Below are positions 10,566 through 19,214 of a stretch of 32,478 nucleotides of DNA, in pieces. Numbering within the stretch: position 1 is the stretch's first letter; every line of letters begins with the position of its first letter. The notes beneath the pieces were generated by a model. The model saw only the letters and a list, made by a program, of their open reading frames with translations, was not told where the DNA came from and did no database searches. Made by a program: the position numbers and the translations under genes. Source of the DNA: Paulinella micropora (Eukaryota; Cercozoa; Imbricatea; Euglyphida); NCBI GenBank assembly GCA_009731375.1, contig BJOX01000088.1, positions 155,101-187,578 on the forward strand, read 5' to 3'.

Positions 10566-11228
10566 ATGAAACTGAAACCAGGCACCAACCACTTTTTTTC
10601 ACGAATTTTCGTTGCATTTTTTTACGTGGCGGGGACCTTTTTTTTTTCAACATCATGTCTGCGCACCAAGAGCTTCTCACAGTCCGTGTGCGTCTTCCGG
10701 TCAGGGAATTTTGGTGAGCCTTATGCCAAACAAAAATGGCCTGATGACTGGAAGATGAGGGAGATTGAGAGTACTGTTTCTCGACAGTATGGTCGTACAA
10801 AAGACAAGTTTTGGATGAAGTGGGATGCGGAGGATGGATTCCATGATGATTGCTTCGGAGATTATCAAATACAGAATTGAAGGGAGTGGCTCTGCCGATA
10901 ACGGCATACTTAGGCAAGGCCAGGAAATCGACGGAGATGCCAAAAATGCAATAAATGCTGGGTAGACTTGTTTTTCTTGAACCTCGAATTTTTCTTGTGA
11001 TGTCGAATGGTTTCTCTGCGTGTTTGCAGTGAGGACTGCTTGATACCCAGCGACCCTGATGACGATGACTATGTGTACCTATCCCTACCTGGTTTCAGCT
11101 ATTTTGTGCAATTTGCTTCTGTTTTGTTCTCGGCCAAGGACGATGCTGGAAGTATAGTAGATTTCTGTACTTCCATACATGCATCGGCGTTGGCTGTCAG
11201 TATTCCTTACTGTACTGTTTTCCAACAG
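10566..11228 (+). other. Possible 5' exons of the piggyBac transposase
   Basis: A 104-aa open frame at 10566-10880 includes a Trp-rich segment (PDDWKMREIESTVSRQYG, then KFWMKWD) that looks coding and reminiscent of a small chromatin-reader-like fold. A second coding-like piece near 11030-11082 (SEDCLIPSDPDDDDY) follows a TTTGCAG acceptor-like site. A third acceptor-like site, TTCCAACAG, ends at 11228, just before the acidic start of the transposase. I infer two introns. No transcript evidence is available, and exon edges are uncertain. Confidence 0.4.
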
Positions 11229-13044
11229 ACCGCCAGAGTCGGGGGATGAGTCGGGTAGTTCAATCGATGAAGAGGATCAAAAAGAAGGAGATATGGACAA
11301 CAAACGAGCCCCTCATCCCAGCGACTCACTTGTCAGTGACGATGATGTCGAAGAAGATGAGGGGTCTGGTGAAGACGAGGAGGAGGATCCGGCACTAGAG
11401 ATTGACGAAGGCGATAGCCTACCTGCCAGTGAGTTCAAAGATGTCAAAGAATGGAAGGTGGGTGTTGCACCTCCTCGTGTGCTGCCGGCATTCGAAGGGC
11501 AGTCCAGGGCATCACTTTCTGTGCGTTCCCCCGACCTCCTCAGTATGGTGGATATTTTCTTTATGTTCTTACCCACGCAATTCTGGCAGAATGTCACAAG
11601 AAACACCAACAAGTATGCAACCTGGAAACGTAATCTCAACCCCTCAGAGCGTCAGCGGCCTTGGGTACCCGTGACACTATCTGACATACTTTCATTTTTG
11701 GCGATCCTTATAATGATGGGGGTGATGGGGTTGCCTGCTGAAACAGATTATTGGATTGGCGCTGTGTCAGACTTCTGGCAGTGGCCAGACCTTGCAAGCA
11801 TCATGGGGTACGTGAGGTATCAGAATATCAAACGTTATTTTCATCTCACTGACCCCCGTCTGGCAGCTCCTCGTGACTCCCCTCAGTATGACAAACTTTT
11901 CAATGTTCGAGTCTTTATTGAGATTATACAAGAAAATTTTCCTAGGCTGTGGGAATTGGGTCAGTGGGTGTCAATCGACGAGGGAATGATCCCTTTTAAA
12001 GGGCGTACCTACCTCAGGCAATACTTACCGAAAAAACCCATCAAATGGGGATTCAAACTGTTTGCTCTGTGCTGTTCAGTAACAGGCTATTTTTATACGC
12101 TGCTTTGTTATGAGGGTGAGGGAACGGTGCAGGACGATTCTGGGCACGGAATGACGTATGCAGTTGTTATGAAGCTTTTAGACCTAGCCGGCATCGACCA
12201 AAGCGGCAGGATCATCGCTTTAGATAGGTTTTACACAGGGCTGCAGTTGTTTTTTGACTGTGTCCTAAAGAGGGGCATCAACTGCATTGGCACTGTTGTC
12301 AAACCCAGGCTGAGGGCGGCAAAGGAGCTACTGGACGAAGTCAAGAAGAATAGTGACCGGGGCACGTCCGCAATGGCCACTTGGAGTCATAACGGAGTCA
12401 CTATGCATGCTGTTGCTTGGAAAGACACCCAGGTGGTTTATTTTTTGTCAACTGTGTTGGGGGGTACCATGAGCCACGTCGAAAGGAGGCTGCATGGGGG
12501 GGGTGGAGCTACGGTTCCAGTGAATTGTTTTGAAATTTGCAAGACATACACTCAGCACATGGGCGGCGTTGATACAGGCGATCAGTTACGACTTCGTTAC
12601 GGAGTTGAGAAGGCGGTAAGATTCAACAAGCCTTGGTTCAAGTTATTTGCGGGTTTGTTAGATGTTGCGGTTACAAACACAACTATCATCTACAAACAGT
12701 TTCATGAAGAAAAAACACGCAAAGACATGCTCAAGGAACTTATTGAGGGTTTGGTGTCTTATGCGGGGCTTTTTGGAGGTTCTAGGAGCGCAGCGAGGGG
12801 CAAGCGTGTGATATGCCCTGGCCATTTGGTAAGTCTTACAAACGAGGCGAGTGATGGTAAGCGCGGCGCGGGTAAGCAGAACTCGGTTTGTTGTGCGGTG
12901 TGTGCTAGTAATGGAATCCGCAAGCGTACCAGTGCTTATTGCAGCGATTGTCGCTATTTTTTTTGCCGAACTGGAGAATGTTTTCCGTGGCACACAGTCA
13001 ATCATTTCGTTCCATCTGGGAAATGTAAGAGGCAGCCGTTGTGA
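11179..13044 (+). CDS. piggyBac transposase
   Basis: A 621-aa frame encodes a DDE/DDD transposase that cuts and pastes at TTAA. After an acidic N-terminus (about residues 20-80) comes the DDE_Tnp_1_7-type core. The catalytic aspartates are visible at D267 (SIDEGMIPFKG), D349 (ALDRFYTG) and D465 (GGVDTGDQLR), with the additional conserved D468. The C-terminus has a Cys-rich zinc domain (CCAVC, YCSDC, then C and H residues), as in known piggyBac transposases. Length fits the family. No stops or frameshifts are seen, so the copy may be recent and potentially competent. The first about 16 residues may be intron read-through; the true N-terminus probably joins upstream exons at the acceptor ending at 11228. 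Confidence 0.93.
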   Translation: MHRRWLSVFLTVLFSNRPPESGDESGSSIDEEDQKEGDMDNKRAPHPSDSLVSDDDVEEDEGSGEDEEEDPALEIDEGDSLPASEFKDVKEWKVGVAPPRVLPAFEGQSRASLSVRSPDLLSMVDIFFMFLPTQFWQNVTRNTNKYATWKRNLNPSERQRPWVPVTLSDILSFLAILIMMGVMGLPAETDYWIGAVSDFWQWPDLASIMGYVRYQNIKRYFHLTDPRLAAPRDSPQYDKLFNVRVFIEIIQENFPRLWELGQWVSIDEGMIPFKGRTYLRQYLPKKPIKWGFKLFALCCSVTGYFYTLLCYEGEGTVQDDSGHGMTYAVVMKLLDLAGIDQSGRIIALDRFYTGLQLFFDCVLKRGINCIGTVVKPRLRAAKELLDEVKKNSDRGTSAMATWSHNGVTMHAVAWKDTQVVYFLSTVLGGTMSHVERRLHGGGGATVPVNCFEICKTYTQHMGGVDTGDQLRLRYGVEKAVRFNKPWFKLFAGLLDVAVTNTTIIYKQFHEEKTRKDMLKELIEGLVSYAGLFGGSRSAARGKRVICPGHLVSLTNEASDGKRGAGKQNSVCCAVCASNGIRKRTSAYCSDCRYFFCRTGECFPWHTVNHFVPSGKCKRQPL

Positions 13045-13183
13045 CAATGATTGTCAAGGTTTTATTAGTTATTAAAGAATGGTTTTTTTACCCAATTAGC
13101 TTCCACCGGGTTTAATTCAATTGAATTTAATCATATAACTGTCAAAAACCACAAATAGGGATAAAAAACTTGAAATTGGGTCG

Positions 13184-13233
13184 GATCCCCAAACGTGGCT
13201 TTAGATCCCCAAAAGTGGCAAACCGGTTAAGGG
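13184..13233. repeat. piggyBac right terminal inverted repeat with two subterminal repeats
   Basis: Two copies, GATCCCCAAACGTGG and GATCCCCAAAAGTGG, precede the terminal AAACCGGTTAAGGG and then TTAA. The subterminal copies have the same strand orientation as those at the left end, so the ends are asymmetric relative to the terminal repeat. Confidence 0.85.
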
Positions 13234-13237
13234 TTAA

Positions 13238-14500
13238 ATCAATTGAGCTATTATACGATATTAACGAAAACATACCAGAGCCACGGCCCCAATATGCTAC
13301 TAACCACGAAGTAAGTAATGTGAAATTATCTACGAACCAATACGAGAACAAATGGATATCACAGGAAGAACTCAACAATATACAAACCAAACTTGAATTA
13401 GAACATAAGGAGTGTTATTCAATGACAGACCAATCTGGAAACATTGTAGGAATAGTAGATAAAGAAAACAAACTAAACTATAAATGCTTAGACCGTTTCA
13501 AGCACGCATCATTCGTTCCCAAAGATACTCCCGCTTGGTCATTACCATCATACTTCAAACAATTATTTATATATACTCTCATAGAAAAACATAAACCTAA
13601 GTTCCATACACAAATTACTGAACCTAATATATTACGACACGTGAAATCTGGTCAAATACCCTTTCATCATATCTTTAAACATCACACCAAAAACCCAAAG
13701 AAGATACACCAGATTGATATGGTAAAAGCTTATACAAATGCTTCGTTATGTAATCTAGGTGAAATGTCGTCATACTTCAATGAATACCCGATTGCTCCTC
13801 GCAACATAATTAATATAAACCAAAATATGACACAAGAATACTACAATAAGGTCAAACCTCTACACGGTTATGCTGTTTTTGATTACGACCAAAAGCACCT
13901 CAAAGTTCCAACCTTCTTCAACGGCTACACCACAAAAGGAAGACAATGCCAACCCATACCCGCATTGTTATATATGTTTGACCAAGGGGTTAAGATATTT
14001 ATTAAGAGGTTATATGTAGCAGACGACCACTTCAACCCCTTCAAAACCTTTTCGGAACACATAACAAATATACAAGATTACTACTTTGATAAGCCTGGCT
14101 TTGAACACGACACCTTAGCCAAAGCAACCAACTTACTAGTAGGCTCTCTCAATACTAACATACACCGAACTCAGCAAGTATCTACCATTTCAAAAACATA
14201 CAACGAGCGAATACATTTTATGATGAAAGAAAAAGGGTATAGGTTATTGTTCCTGAAACGAGTTCCATACGACAAGACCAAATACGCCGAAATGAAGGAC
14301 GACCTACTACCAGAGCGAATGATTTACACATACCAAGATACAAACCCAACAGACAACATATTCCAAATGTCTCATTTAACTGGCTATGTGCTAGCATACC
14401 AAAAGATAGTTCTTCATAACCAAATGTTAAAGCTTGTAAATACTGGGCGGACTTTGTTATATTCTAATACAGACAGTATCGCATACGAAGGTGAATATAT
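13238..14500 (+). pseudogene. polB: Family B DNA polymerase, palm/catalytic part (downstream of piggyBac)
   Basis: The open frame carries polymerase B motifs in order. There is a motif A-like QIDMVKAYTN, a motif B-like KATNLLVGSLNTN, and motif C as YSNTDSIAYEG just before the N gap. In motif C the first Asp of the usual DTDS is Asn; the second, metal-binding Asp is kept. This is the protein-primed type expected in Polinton-like viruses, by context. This segment has no stops, but the gene is cut from its N-terminal part by piggyBac and by an upstream nonsense codon. The frame continues beyond the gap into a helicase. The reading frame on both sides of the transposon matches across one TTAA. 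Confidence 0.8.
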
Positions 14501-14602
14501 NNNNNNNNNNCGATAGTTCTTCATAACCAAATGGTAAAGCTTGTAAATACTGGGCGGACTTTGTTATATATTCTAAAGTATCGCATACGAAGGCGAATAT
14601 AT
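14405..14602. repeat. Duplicated sequence flanking a 10-N gap in polB
   Basis: The 96 bases before the gap (14405-14500) recur after it (about 14512-14602) with a few differences: one base in ATGTTAAAG/ATGGTAAAG, a TA insertion, and loss of about 7 bases around the motif C codons. The pattern looks like two unmerged contig ends or alleles rather than a biological repeat. The post-gap copy lacks part of motif C. Confidence 0.75.
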
Positions 14603-15887
14603 GAAAACAGGAAAAGAATTTCGTCCCGAGGTTTTAGAACAGGATGAGTTCATAGCCCCACAACTTAATATGACTTGTTTCGTTTCCTACATAAATGGCG
14701 AACCACGGATAACATACCAGCGACATAGCGGTTTCAAAGACATACTACCATTACAAAAATTCTTAGAAACACCACATAAACAATATCCAGAGTTCTCAGC
14801 CTTTGAGGATACAGAGCTTCCTGATTATAGCACCAAAGACGAAAAAGTGCCTTTACCAGAACAAGAATTATTACTTATTCACGGCAAAGCTGGAACGGGT
14901 AAATCTGAAATGATTAAATACCTAACTGGTCAGCCATCAAAATACACTAACACACATTTCAAAGACAAAAAGAATTTATCAACCGCTATGACACACAATG
15001 CCCGCCAAGTTATTAATTCTGAATATACACTCCAAAAAATCCTAACAATGCTATATCATAGACTTCCGCTACCGATACCAGTTGGCGAAGAAGCAATTAA
15101 TCACAGAATAACAATGATGAAGTTTCTATGCTTACATCCAAGAATTTAGAAAGTCTGGACCATATGCTCAGAAAATACACCAAAATCAACAGACCATTCG
15201 GCGGTGTATCAATTATTCTGTTTGGCCACTTAGCTCAGCTTCCTTGCCCAGACCCAACATCCGAACCATTCCACAAGTCAAAAACTTTCAAGCTATTTAC
15301 AAAAATAAATCTTGATACAAATTACAGACAAGCCAAAGACCTAGTTCTACAATCTATCTTAAATAAGGTAGAAGACTATTACAAGGTCGGCGGTAATGAG
15401 CTTAGCCAACACAGAGCAAAAGACTGCCTACCTAATATACTAACACTTGAAGAATTAGATGCTCTTAATAAGCAAGTTAAGCCACACCCTAAACCGACCG
15501 ACAAAAACCCACCTTTAATATTACACCACTCTAACAACAACAAGTTAATGAAAGCAATAACAAAATGCTACAAAATAAACAACTTAAAACAGGTCATCAG
15601 GTCGTGTTTCGTTGTAATACAAAGGTTGTTCATAACGGCGATATTCACACTATTACGAGGGATACCAAAGAACATATATTCATTACGATTGACGATATTG
15701 AGCAGAAATTTGATAGAAAAAAACGATACCAGACAAGAAACCGTATGCGGACATCCAGCCGACATTCTCATCCACCATCCACTGCTCACAAGGCCGAACA
15801 ACACCAGTGTGGATAAATCTAGACCTACTGTCAATGAATTTGTTATATGTTGCTTTAAGTCGTGCTACGTGCTTGAACGATATTGGA
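14511..15887 (+). pseudogene. PolB C-terminus joined to SF1 (Pif1/RecD-like) helicase, frameshifted
   Basis: The polymerase frame continues past the gap and, within about 100 residues, reaches a Walker A (HGKAGTGKSEM, near 14880). Motif II appears as DEVSML near 15115-15132, but one frame away. It is followed by FGGVSIILFGHLAQLP and, further on, NYRQ. From about 15565 the helicase-like sequence moves to another frame (LKTGHQVVFRCN). Motifs V and VI (TIHCSQGRT and LYVALSRA) lie in yet another frame at about 15770-15865. At least three indels therefore break the gene. Order and spacing fit Pif1-like SF1B helicases, which unwind DNA 5'-3'. The 3' end falls in the 15888-15897 gap. The fusion with the polymerase is read from frame continuity. 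Confidence 0.78.
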
Positions 15888-15899
15888 NNNNNNNNNNTG

Positions 15900-16588
15900 T
15901 CATAGATATATTTCTTTGGCTCCTTTACCTTTGAAGCTTCTTATCGTATGAACACCCCTCGTCGGCTTCACTAACTTAGTATTTACGGCCGTAGCCCCTA
16001 GCAATGATACTGGGTCAAATGCGGTTCGGTAGTTCGTCGTTAGCTTCGCGGTCTTTGCCCTCTTCCCTTTTGGATTAACTTTCACAGCCACTCTGTCAAT
16101 TACTCCTTCAATGAGGTCCTTCGTGCTACTACCTTTATTGTATGTGGTTGCCCTTACACCCGTTTGTCGGCTCAGGTCTTTCGCAATCGTTCCACCTAAC
16201 GAATGACCCGTAAGCTCTACATTATCCTTTCCATATTTCTTTATGACTTCATTAACCAGCTTTTGTTCTTCTTTATATCTCGGAGTTCGTTTCAATACTC
16301 CCTTTACTAATGCGACATCGGTTAGCAGGTCCCGCTTATCTACTGAACCCCTAAATGCTACAATCGCTTTACCATCTTTTTCATACACTGTTGATTTTTC
16401 TTTGCTAGCGACTGGCTTCCAACCGTCCGCACCTTTTCGTTCAGACGAAGCCAAATATACATCCTCCGATAACTCCGCACTACCGCCTTTTGTTTCCTGT
16501 ATTCCTTGCCCGCCTTTTTCAATGCCTCACCATAGGTTATACCGTGTTTAGCAGAGTAAGCCTTAACAAACTTAATCCACTCAGACAT
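15900..16588 (-). pseudogene. Class-3 lipase with short N-terminal viral module (one frameshift)
   Basis: The 184-aa frame ending at 15900 holds an alpha/beta-hydrolase of the class-3 lipase type. It has the nucleophile elbow GHSLGG (about 16200), then FDPVSLLG with the candidate Asp and GVHTIRSF with the candidate His, so the triad is complete. The true start is probably the ATG at 16588 (MSEWIKFVKAYSAKHG, then GEALKKAGKEYRK), a short helical module that resembles N-termini of small proteins of large DNA viruses. The two parts are one base out of frame near 16490, next to an AAAAGG run. Membrane-lipid hydrolysis during entry or egress is inferred, not shown. Confidence 0.75.
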
Positions 16589-16618
16589 TGCGTATATTAT
16601 TAATTATTTAATTTTTTT

Positions 16619-16636
16619 TCCTGCCAACTATATACA
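16619..16636 (+). promoter_or_regulatory. Putative TATA-like promoter box before 16644
   Basis: TCCTGCCAACTATATACA lies 8 bases before the ATG at 16644 and matches the block before the polymerase frame (9621-9639). The region 16589-16643 is shared with the divergent lipase gene, so it may work in both directions. Confidence 0.45.
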
Positions 16637-16643
16637 CCCTACT

Positions 16644-16940
16644 ATGTCCGCCCTCACTAGACTGTGCGAGAAGTTCCAAAAACTTTCCATTGAAGGCGAA
16701 AAAAAATCCTTCTCGTTGGAAGATGTCCAAAAGGTAATCCACGACGAAATAAAAGCAATTGAAGAAATGAGAAATGCTCAACCCAAAGACACATTTCATT
16801 TCGGGAAATACAAGGGTAAAAAAATAGAAGACATCGCAAAGATTGATAAGCCATATATCGAATGGTTAGTTCGTCAGCCGTGGTGTAGTAATAAAGACGA
16901 ATTGAAAGTATTTGTAGGGACAAGCCCCTACGACCCCTGA
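16644..16940 (+). CDS. ExoX-C-like small protein (paralogue 1)
   Basis: A 98-aa protein with an N-terminal helical part and a C-terminal motif FHFGKYKGKKIEDIAKIDKP followed by YIEWLVRQPW. The pattern GKYKGK...Y..WL resembles the small domain found at the C-terminus of exodeoxyribonuclease X-like proteins and in DUF3820. No nuclease catalytic residues are present, so this is likely a binding domain rather than an enzyme. It is followed by a shorter paralogue at 16985. Confidence 0.65.
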   Translation: MSALTRLCEKFQKLSIEGEKKSFSLEDVQKVIHDEIKAIEEMRNAQPKDTFHFGKYKGKKIEDIAKIDKPYIEWLVRQPWCSNKDELKVFVGTSPYDP

Positions 16941-16984
16941 TGATTTATGATTATAATAAATAAATTTTATATGATATAGGTACA

Positions 16985-17173
16985 ATGAGCGAAGCCGAAG
17001 CAAAAAAAGAAATTCCCGACGAAGAGGAAGAAGTAAATAAAGTTCTACAATATGGAAAATATAAAAAAATGAAAATTGAAGATGTTGCCAAGATTGACAA
17101 AGAATATCTTGAATGGTTAGTTCAACAGCCTTATTTTAAGAATAAAGATGACGTGAAAAAGTATTTACCGTAA
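16985..17173 (+). CDS. ExoX-C-like small protein (paralogue 2)
   Basis: A 62-aa protein with an acidic N-terminus, then QYGKYKKMKIEDVAKIDKEY and LEWLVQQPY. This is clearly the same domain as the preceding gene, so the pair arose by tandem duplication and divergence. It starts at the first ATG after an AT-rich leader (TTATATGATATAGGTACA). Function unknown. Confidence 0.65.
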   Translation: MSEAEAKKEIPDEEEEVNKVLQYGKYKKMKIEDVAKIDKEYLEWLVQQPYFKNKDDVKKYLP

Positions 17174-17190
17174 GAGATACATTTTACCTC

Positions 17191-17799
17191 TTATATTGAT
17201 TTCTTTTTTATAACCCGTAGTATTGCTTTCTGTTTGTGGAAGTCGCTAAATTTGGTAAAATGCGGTTCTTTCAATAAACCGTCTTCAACTTCTAATTCTC
17301 TATTTACTTCAAGATATTGTTTAAGGATGTCTTTGAATTGTATGATATCGAAGTGGTGGTCAATATGGACATCAACCCGCTCATATATATCGCCACTTAT
17401 TTCGCATATGTATCTGGGCTCTACGAATACATCAATAGCCATAAGGTCAAGATACTCTTGTATTTGCGGTCTTATTGTATTCCTGCTCGCTTCTTTTATC
17501 ACTCTCGCCATTTTTTTTAATTTGCTAAGCCCTATGAGGTCAACACAACAATTCCACGAAAACGGCTTACCATCTACACGAAAGTGTTTTCTCCCCGTGG
17601 TCAAATTACTTTCAACATCAATGATGCCATTTTTTAGACAAGGGTGATGGGTTATTAGGTCTAGCACGAAATTGCTATCTTCTGGGTTCAGCACTTCACC
17701 ATCGTTATATTTGTTTATCATTCTTCTTATGTAGGATTTGATAGATGTTTTTGTTAGGAACCGCCTACCACCCACAAAATACAACTTACGACTATACAT
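17191..17799 (-). CDS. DUF3223/DCL-like protein with HNH-like motif
   Basis: A 202-aa intact frame. The N-terminal half has the DUF3223 (DCL) pattern: GGRRFLTKTSIKSYIRRMIN, a Y-N-DGEVL segment, then FVLDLITHHP and VDGKPFSWNCCVDLIG. The C-terminal half has YICEISGDIYERVDVHIDHH, which resembles the His-x-Asp-His core of some HNH-type nucleases linked to this domain in viruses. A DNA endonuclease role is plausible but inferred; metal-binding partners are incomplete by eye. It ends 18 bases beyond the stop of the facing paralogue 2 gene. Confidence 0.6.
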   Translation of the reverse strand: MYSRKLYFVGGRRFLTKTSIKSYIRRMINKYNDGEVLNPEDSNFVLDLITHHPCLKNGIIDVESNLTTGRKHFRVDGKPFSWNCCVDLIGLSKLKKMARVIKEASRNTIRPQIQEYLDLMAIDVFVEPRYICEISGDIYERVDVHIDHHFDIIQFKDILKQYLEVNRELEVEDGLLKEPHFTKFSDFHKQKAILRVIKKKSI

Positions 17800-17846
17800 A
17801 TCTCTCCTATATTATTACAGAAAAAAATATTACAAAAATTAATTAA

Positions 17847-19088
17847 TTAGTGGTCTTCTACGAAATTAACTATAACACTCACATTTCCTCCATTTGCGTT
17901 AGTAGATACAGACTTTTGTAAAAATGTTAGATTTTCGCCAGGTGCGAGTTGTATGTCATAGGTTCGCATGTCAATAAGCTGGCTAGAAGTAGCATTAACA
18001 TACAGTTTTAGAATTACGTCCGTTATAGTAGCACCGCCGAGAGCCGTCGCAGATGTGTCCTTTGATACAATTGAAGTTGTGGCATCAATATCAGCGAAGT
18101 TCTGTCCCGTAAGTGTGCCCGTCGTTTTTACAATTCGCACTATATTAACTTTACTGTCTTCGTTTGATATGCTCACGAGAGTTGGATAAACTATTGAATA
18201 ATTGGTCGCACCACCATTAAAAGTTGTTTTATTTTTTATGCTTAGAATTGGACTTTCAGTAGTGTGCGCCTTTTCATCTCCGTCCGCTTCGTTTGATATG
18301 CTTGAATTAATAGTGTTAGTTCCTTCTATGAATAACCCAACACTCGCGGTTTTAAGGGATTGAATTCCAGTAGAAGCATCATTTCTCATTATAGCCGTAA
18401 AAGGTAATGTAGTATTTCGCAGACTTACACCAGTATTATCATTCGCATACTTAATCATATGGACTAGCTGAAATTCGCCAGTCTCTGGGTTCTCAATTGA
18501 AAACTTAATAGCACCAAAGCCCAAATATTGAAATTGAATTTGAAATACATTTCCTTTATCCCACAGCAAGTCTGGCATATCGCCTGTTCCATCGCAGGGG
18601 TCATCCCATTCTTCTTGGTCAATATAATTGGCGTTTCCTCCTCTACAATGTAGAATATTCATCCCTACCTCGTTTTTGTAAAAATAAAATCCATCTTCAA
18701 ATTCGTTTCCTATTCCGATAAATGAATAGTGTGCTTTCGCATCATCCGTCGTCCATAAAGCAGTGAAGCGACACATAACTCCCATACCCGTTCTGTATTT
18801 TATTTTTCTTTTGCTCACCAGAGAGGCATCCGCAGTAGCGTTGGCAGTTGTTTTCAATTCCGCCATATTAGCATTAAATGAAACGGTCGCCTTTGTTTCT
18901 GTTTTAGTCCATATCCGTGTATTAACGGTATAGGGGGAAATCTCCTGAACAACTGGTGTTAATTGTGCGGTTGTAGTTTCGCCAAAGGCGGTTTTCATAT
19001 TATCAATGTGTCCGCCATATCCAAATTTGACATTTACGAAGTCTCCGACAGGATTTTGGGCGACTAAATTTCGCTGATGAGTGGTCAT
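17847..19088 (-). CDS. Putative virion structural protein (413 aa)
   Basis: A 413-aa intact frame rich in Thr, Asn, Ser and Gly with predicted beta-rich character. There is no signal peptide and no enzyme motif. The central region (GMGVMCRFTALWTTDDAKAH, then GNVFQIQFQYLGFGAIKFSI and HMIKYAND) has the look of phage or viral virion surface proteins. Its upstream region carries the same inverted-repeat box as the MCP, penton and ATPase genes, which argues for expression with the capsid module. A fibre, vertex or decoration protein is the best guess; I do not recognise a named family. Confidence 0.6.
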   Translation of the reverse strand: MTTHQRNLVAQNPVGDFVNVKFGYGGHIDNMKTAFGETTTAQLTPVVQEISPYTVNTRIWTKTETKATVSFNANMAELKTTANATADASLVSKRKIKYRTGMGVMCRFTALWTTDDAKAHYSFIGIGNEFEDGFYFYKNEVGMNILHCRGGNANYIDQEEWDDPCDGTGDMPDLLWDKGNVFQIQFQYLGFGAIKFSIENPETGEFQLVHMIKYANDNTGVSLRNTTLPFTAIMRNDASTGIQSLKTASVGLFIEGTNTINSSISNEADGDEKAHTTESPILSIKNKTTFNGGATNYSIVYPTLVSISNEDSKVNIVRIVKTTGTLTGQNFADIDATTSIVSKDTSATALGGATITDVILKLYVNATSSQLIDMRTYDIQLAPGENLTFLQKSVSTNANGGNVSVIVNFVEDH

Positions 19089-19130
19089 AGTTCTATATTA
19101 TCAAAAAAAAAAATTAACTATCAAAATTAA

Positions 19131-19171
19131 TTGTAAGTGCTTTTTTTCAAAAACCACTTACGATCTCAAAA
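19131..19171 (-). promoter_or_regulatory. Virion-gene upstream box with inverted repeat (413-aa gene)
   Basis: On the minus strand: TTTTTGAGATCGTAAGTG, a T5GA7 spacer, then CACTTACAA. GTAAGTG and CACTTAC are perfect inverted copies. The box lies about 43-83 bases before the ATG, further than in the other three genes. Confidence 0.6.
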
Positions 19172-19214
19172 ACCTATCACCTAAATGGAGGGGGGGTGTG
19201 GGGGCTTGCCCCTA

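Larger units (their letters stand above)
10380..13233. mobile_element. piggyBac transposon inserted in PLV polB, TTAA target duplication
   Basis: TTAA is present on both sides (10376-10379 and 13234-13237). The element begins CCCTTAACCGGTTT, and the reverse complement of its right end begins with the same 14 bases. Copies of ATCCCCAAAAGTGG-like subterminal repeats lie at both ends. It encodes an apparently complete transposase. TTAA duplication and CCC-initial termini are hallmarks of the piggyBac superfamily. Its base composition is visibly more GC-rich than the surrounding viral DNA, so it came from another source after the PLV integrated, or was carried in by it. Confidence 0.95.

Noticed and set aside
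10549-10943. Minus-strand ORFs opposite the piggyBac 5' region
   Set aside because: They mirror the plus-strand coding-like piece and have no recognisable motif.
14405-14602. True tandem duplication of the polymerase active site
   Set aside because: The copies abut a 10-N scaffold gap and the second lacks part of the motif, which fits unmerged contig ends.
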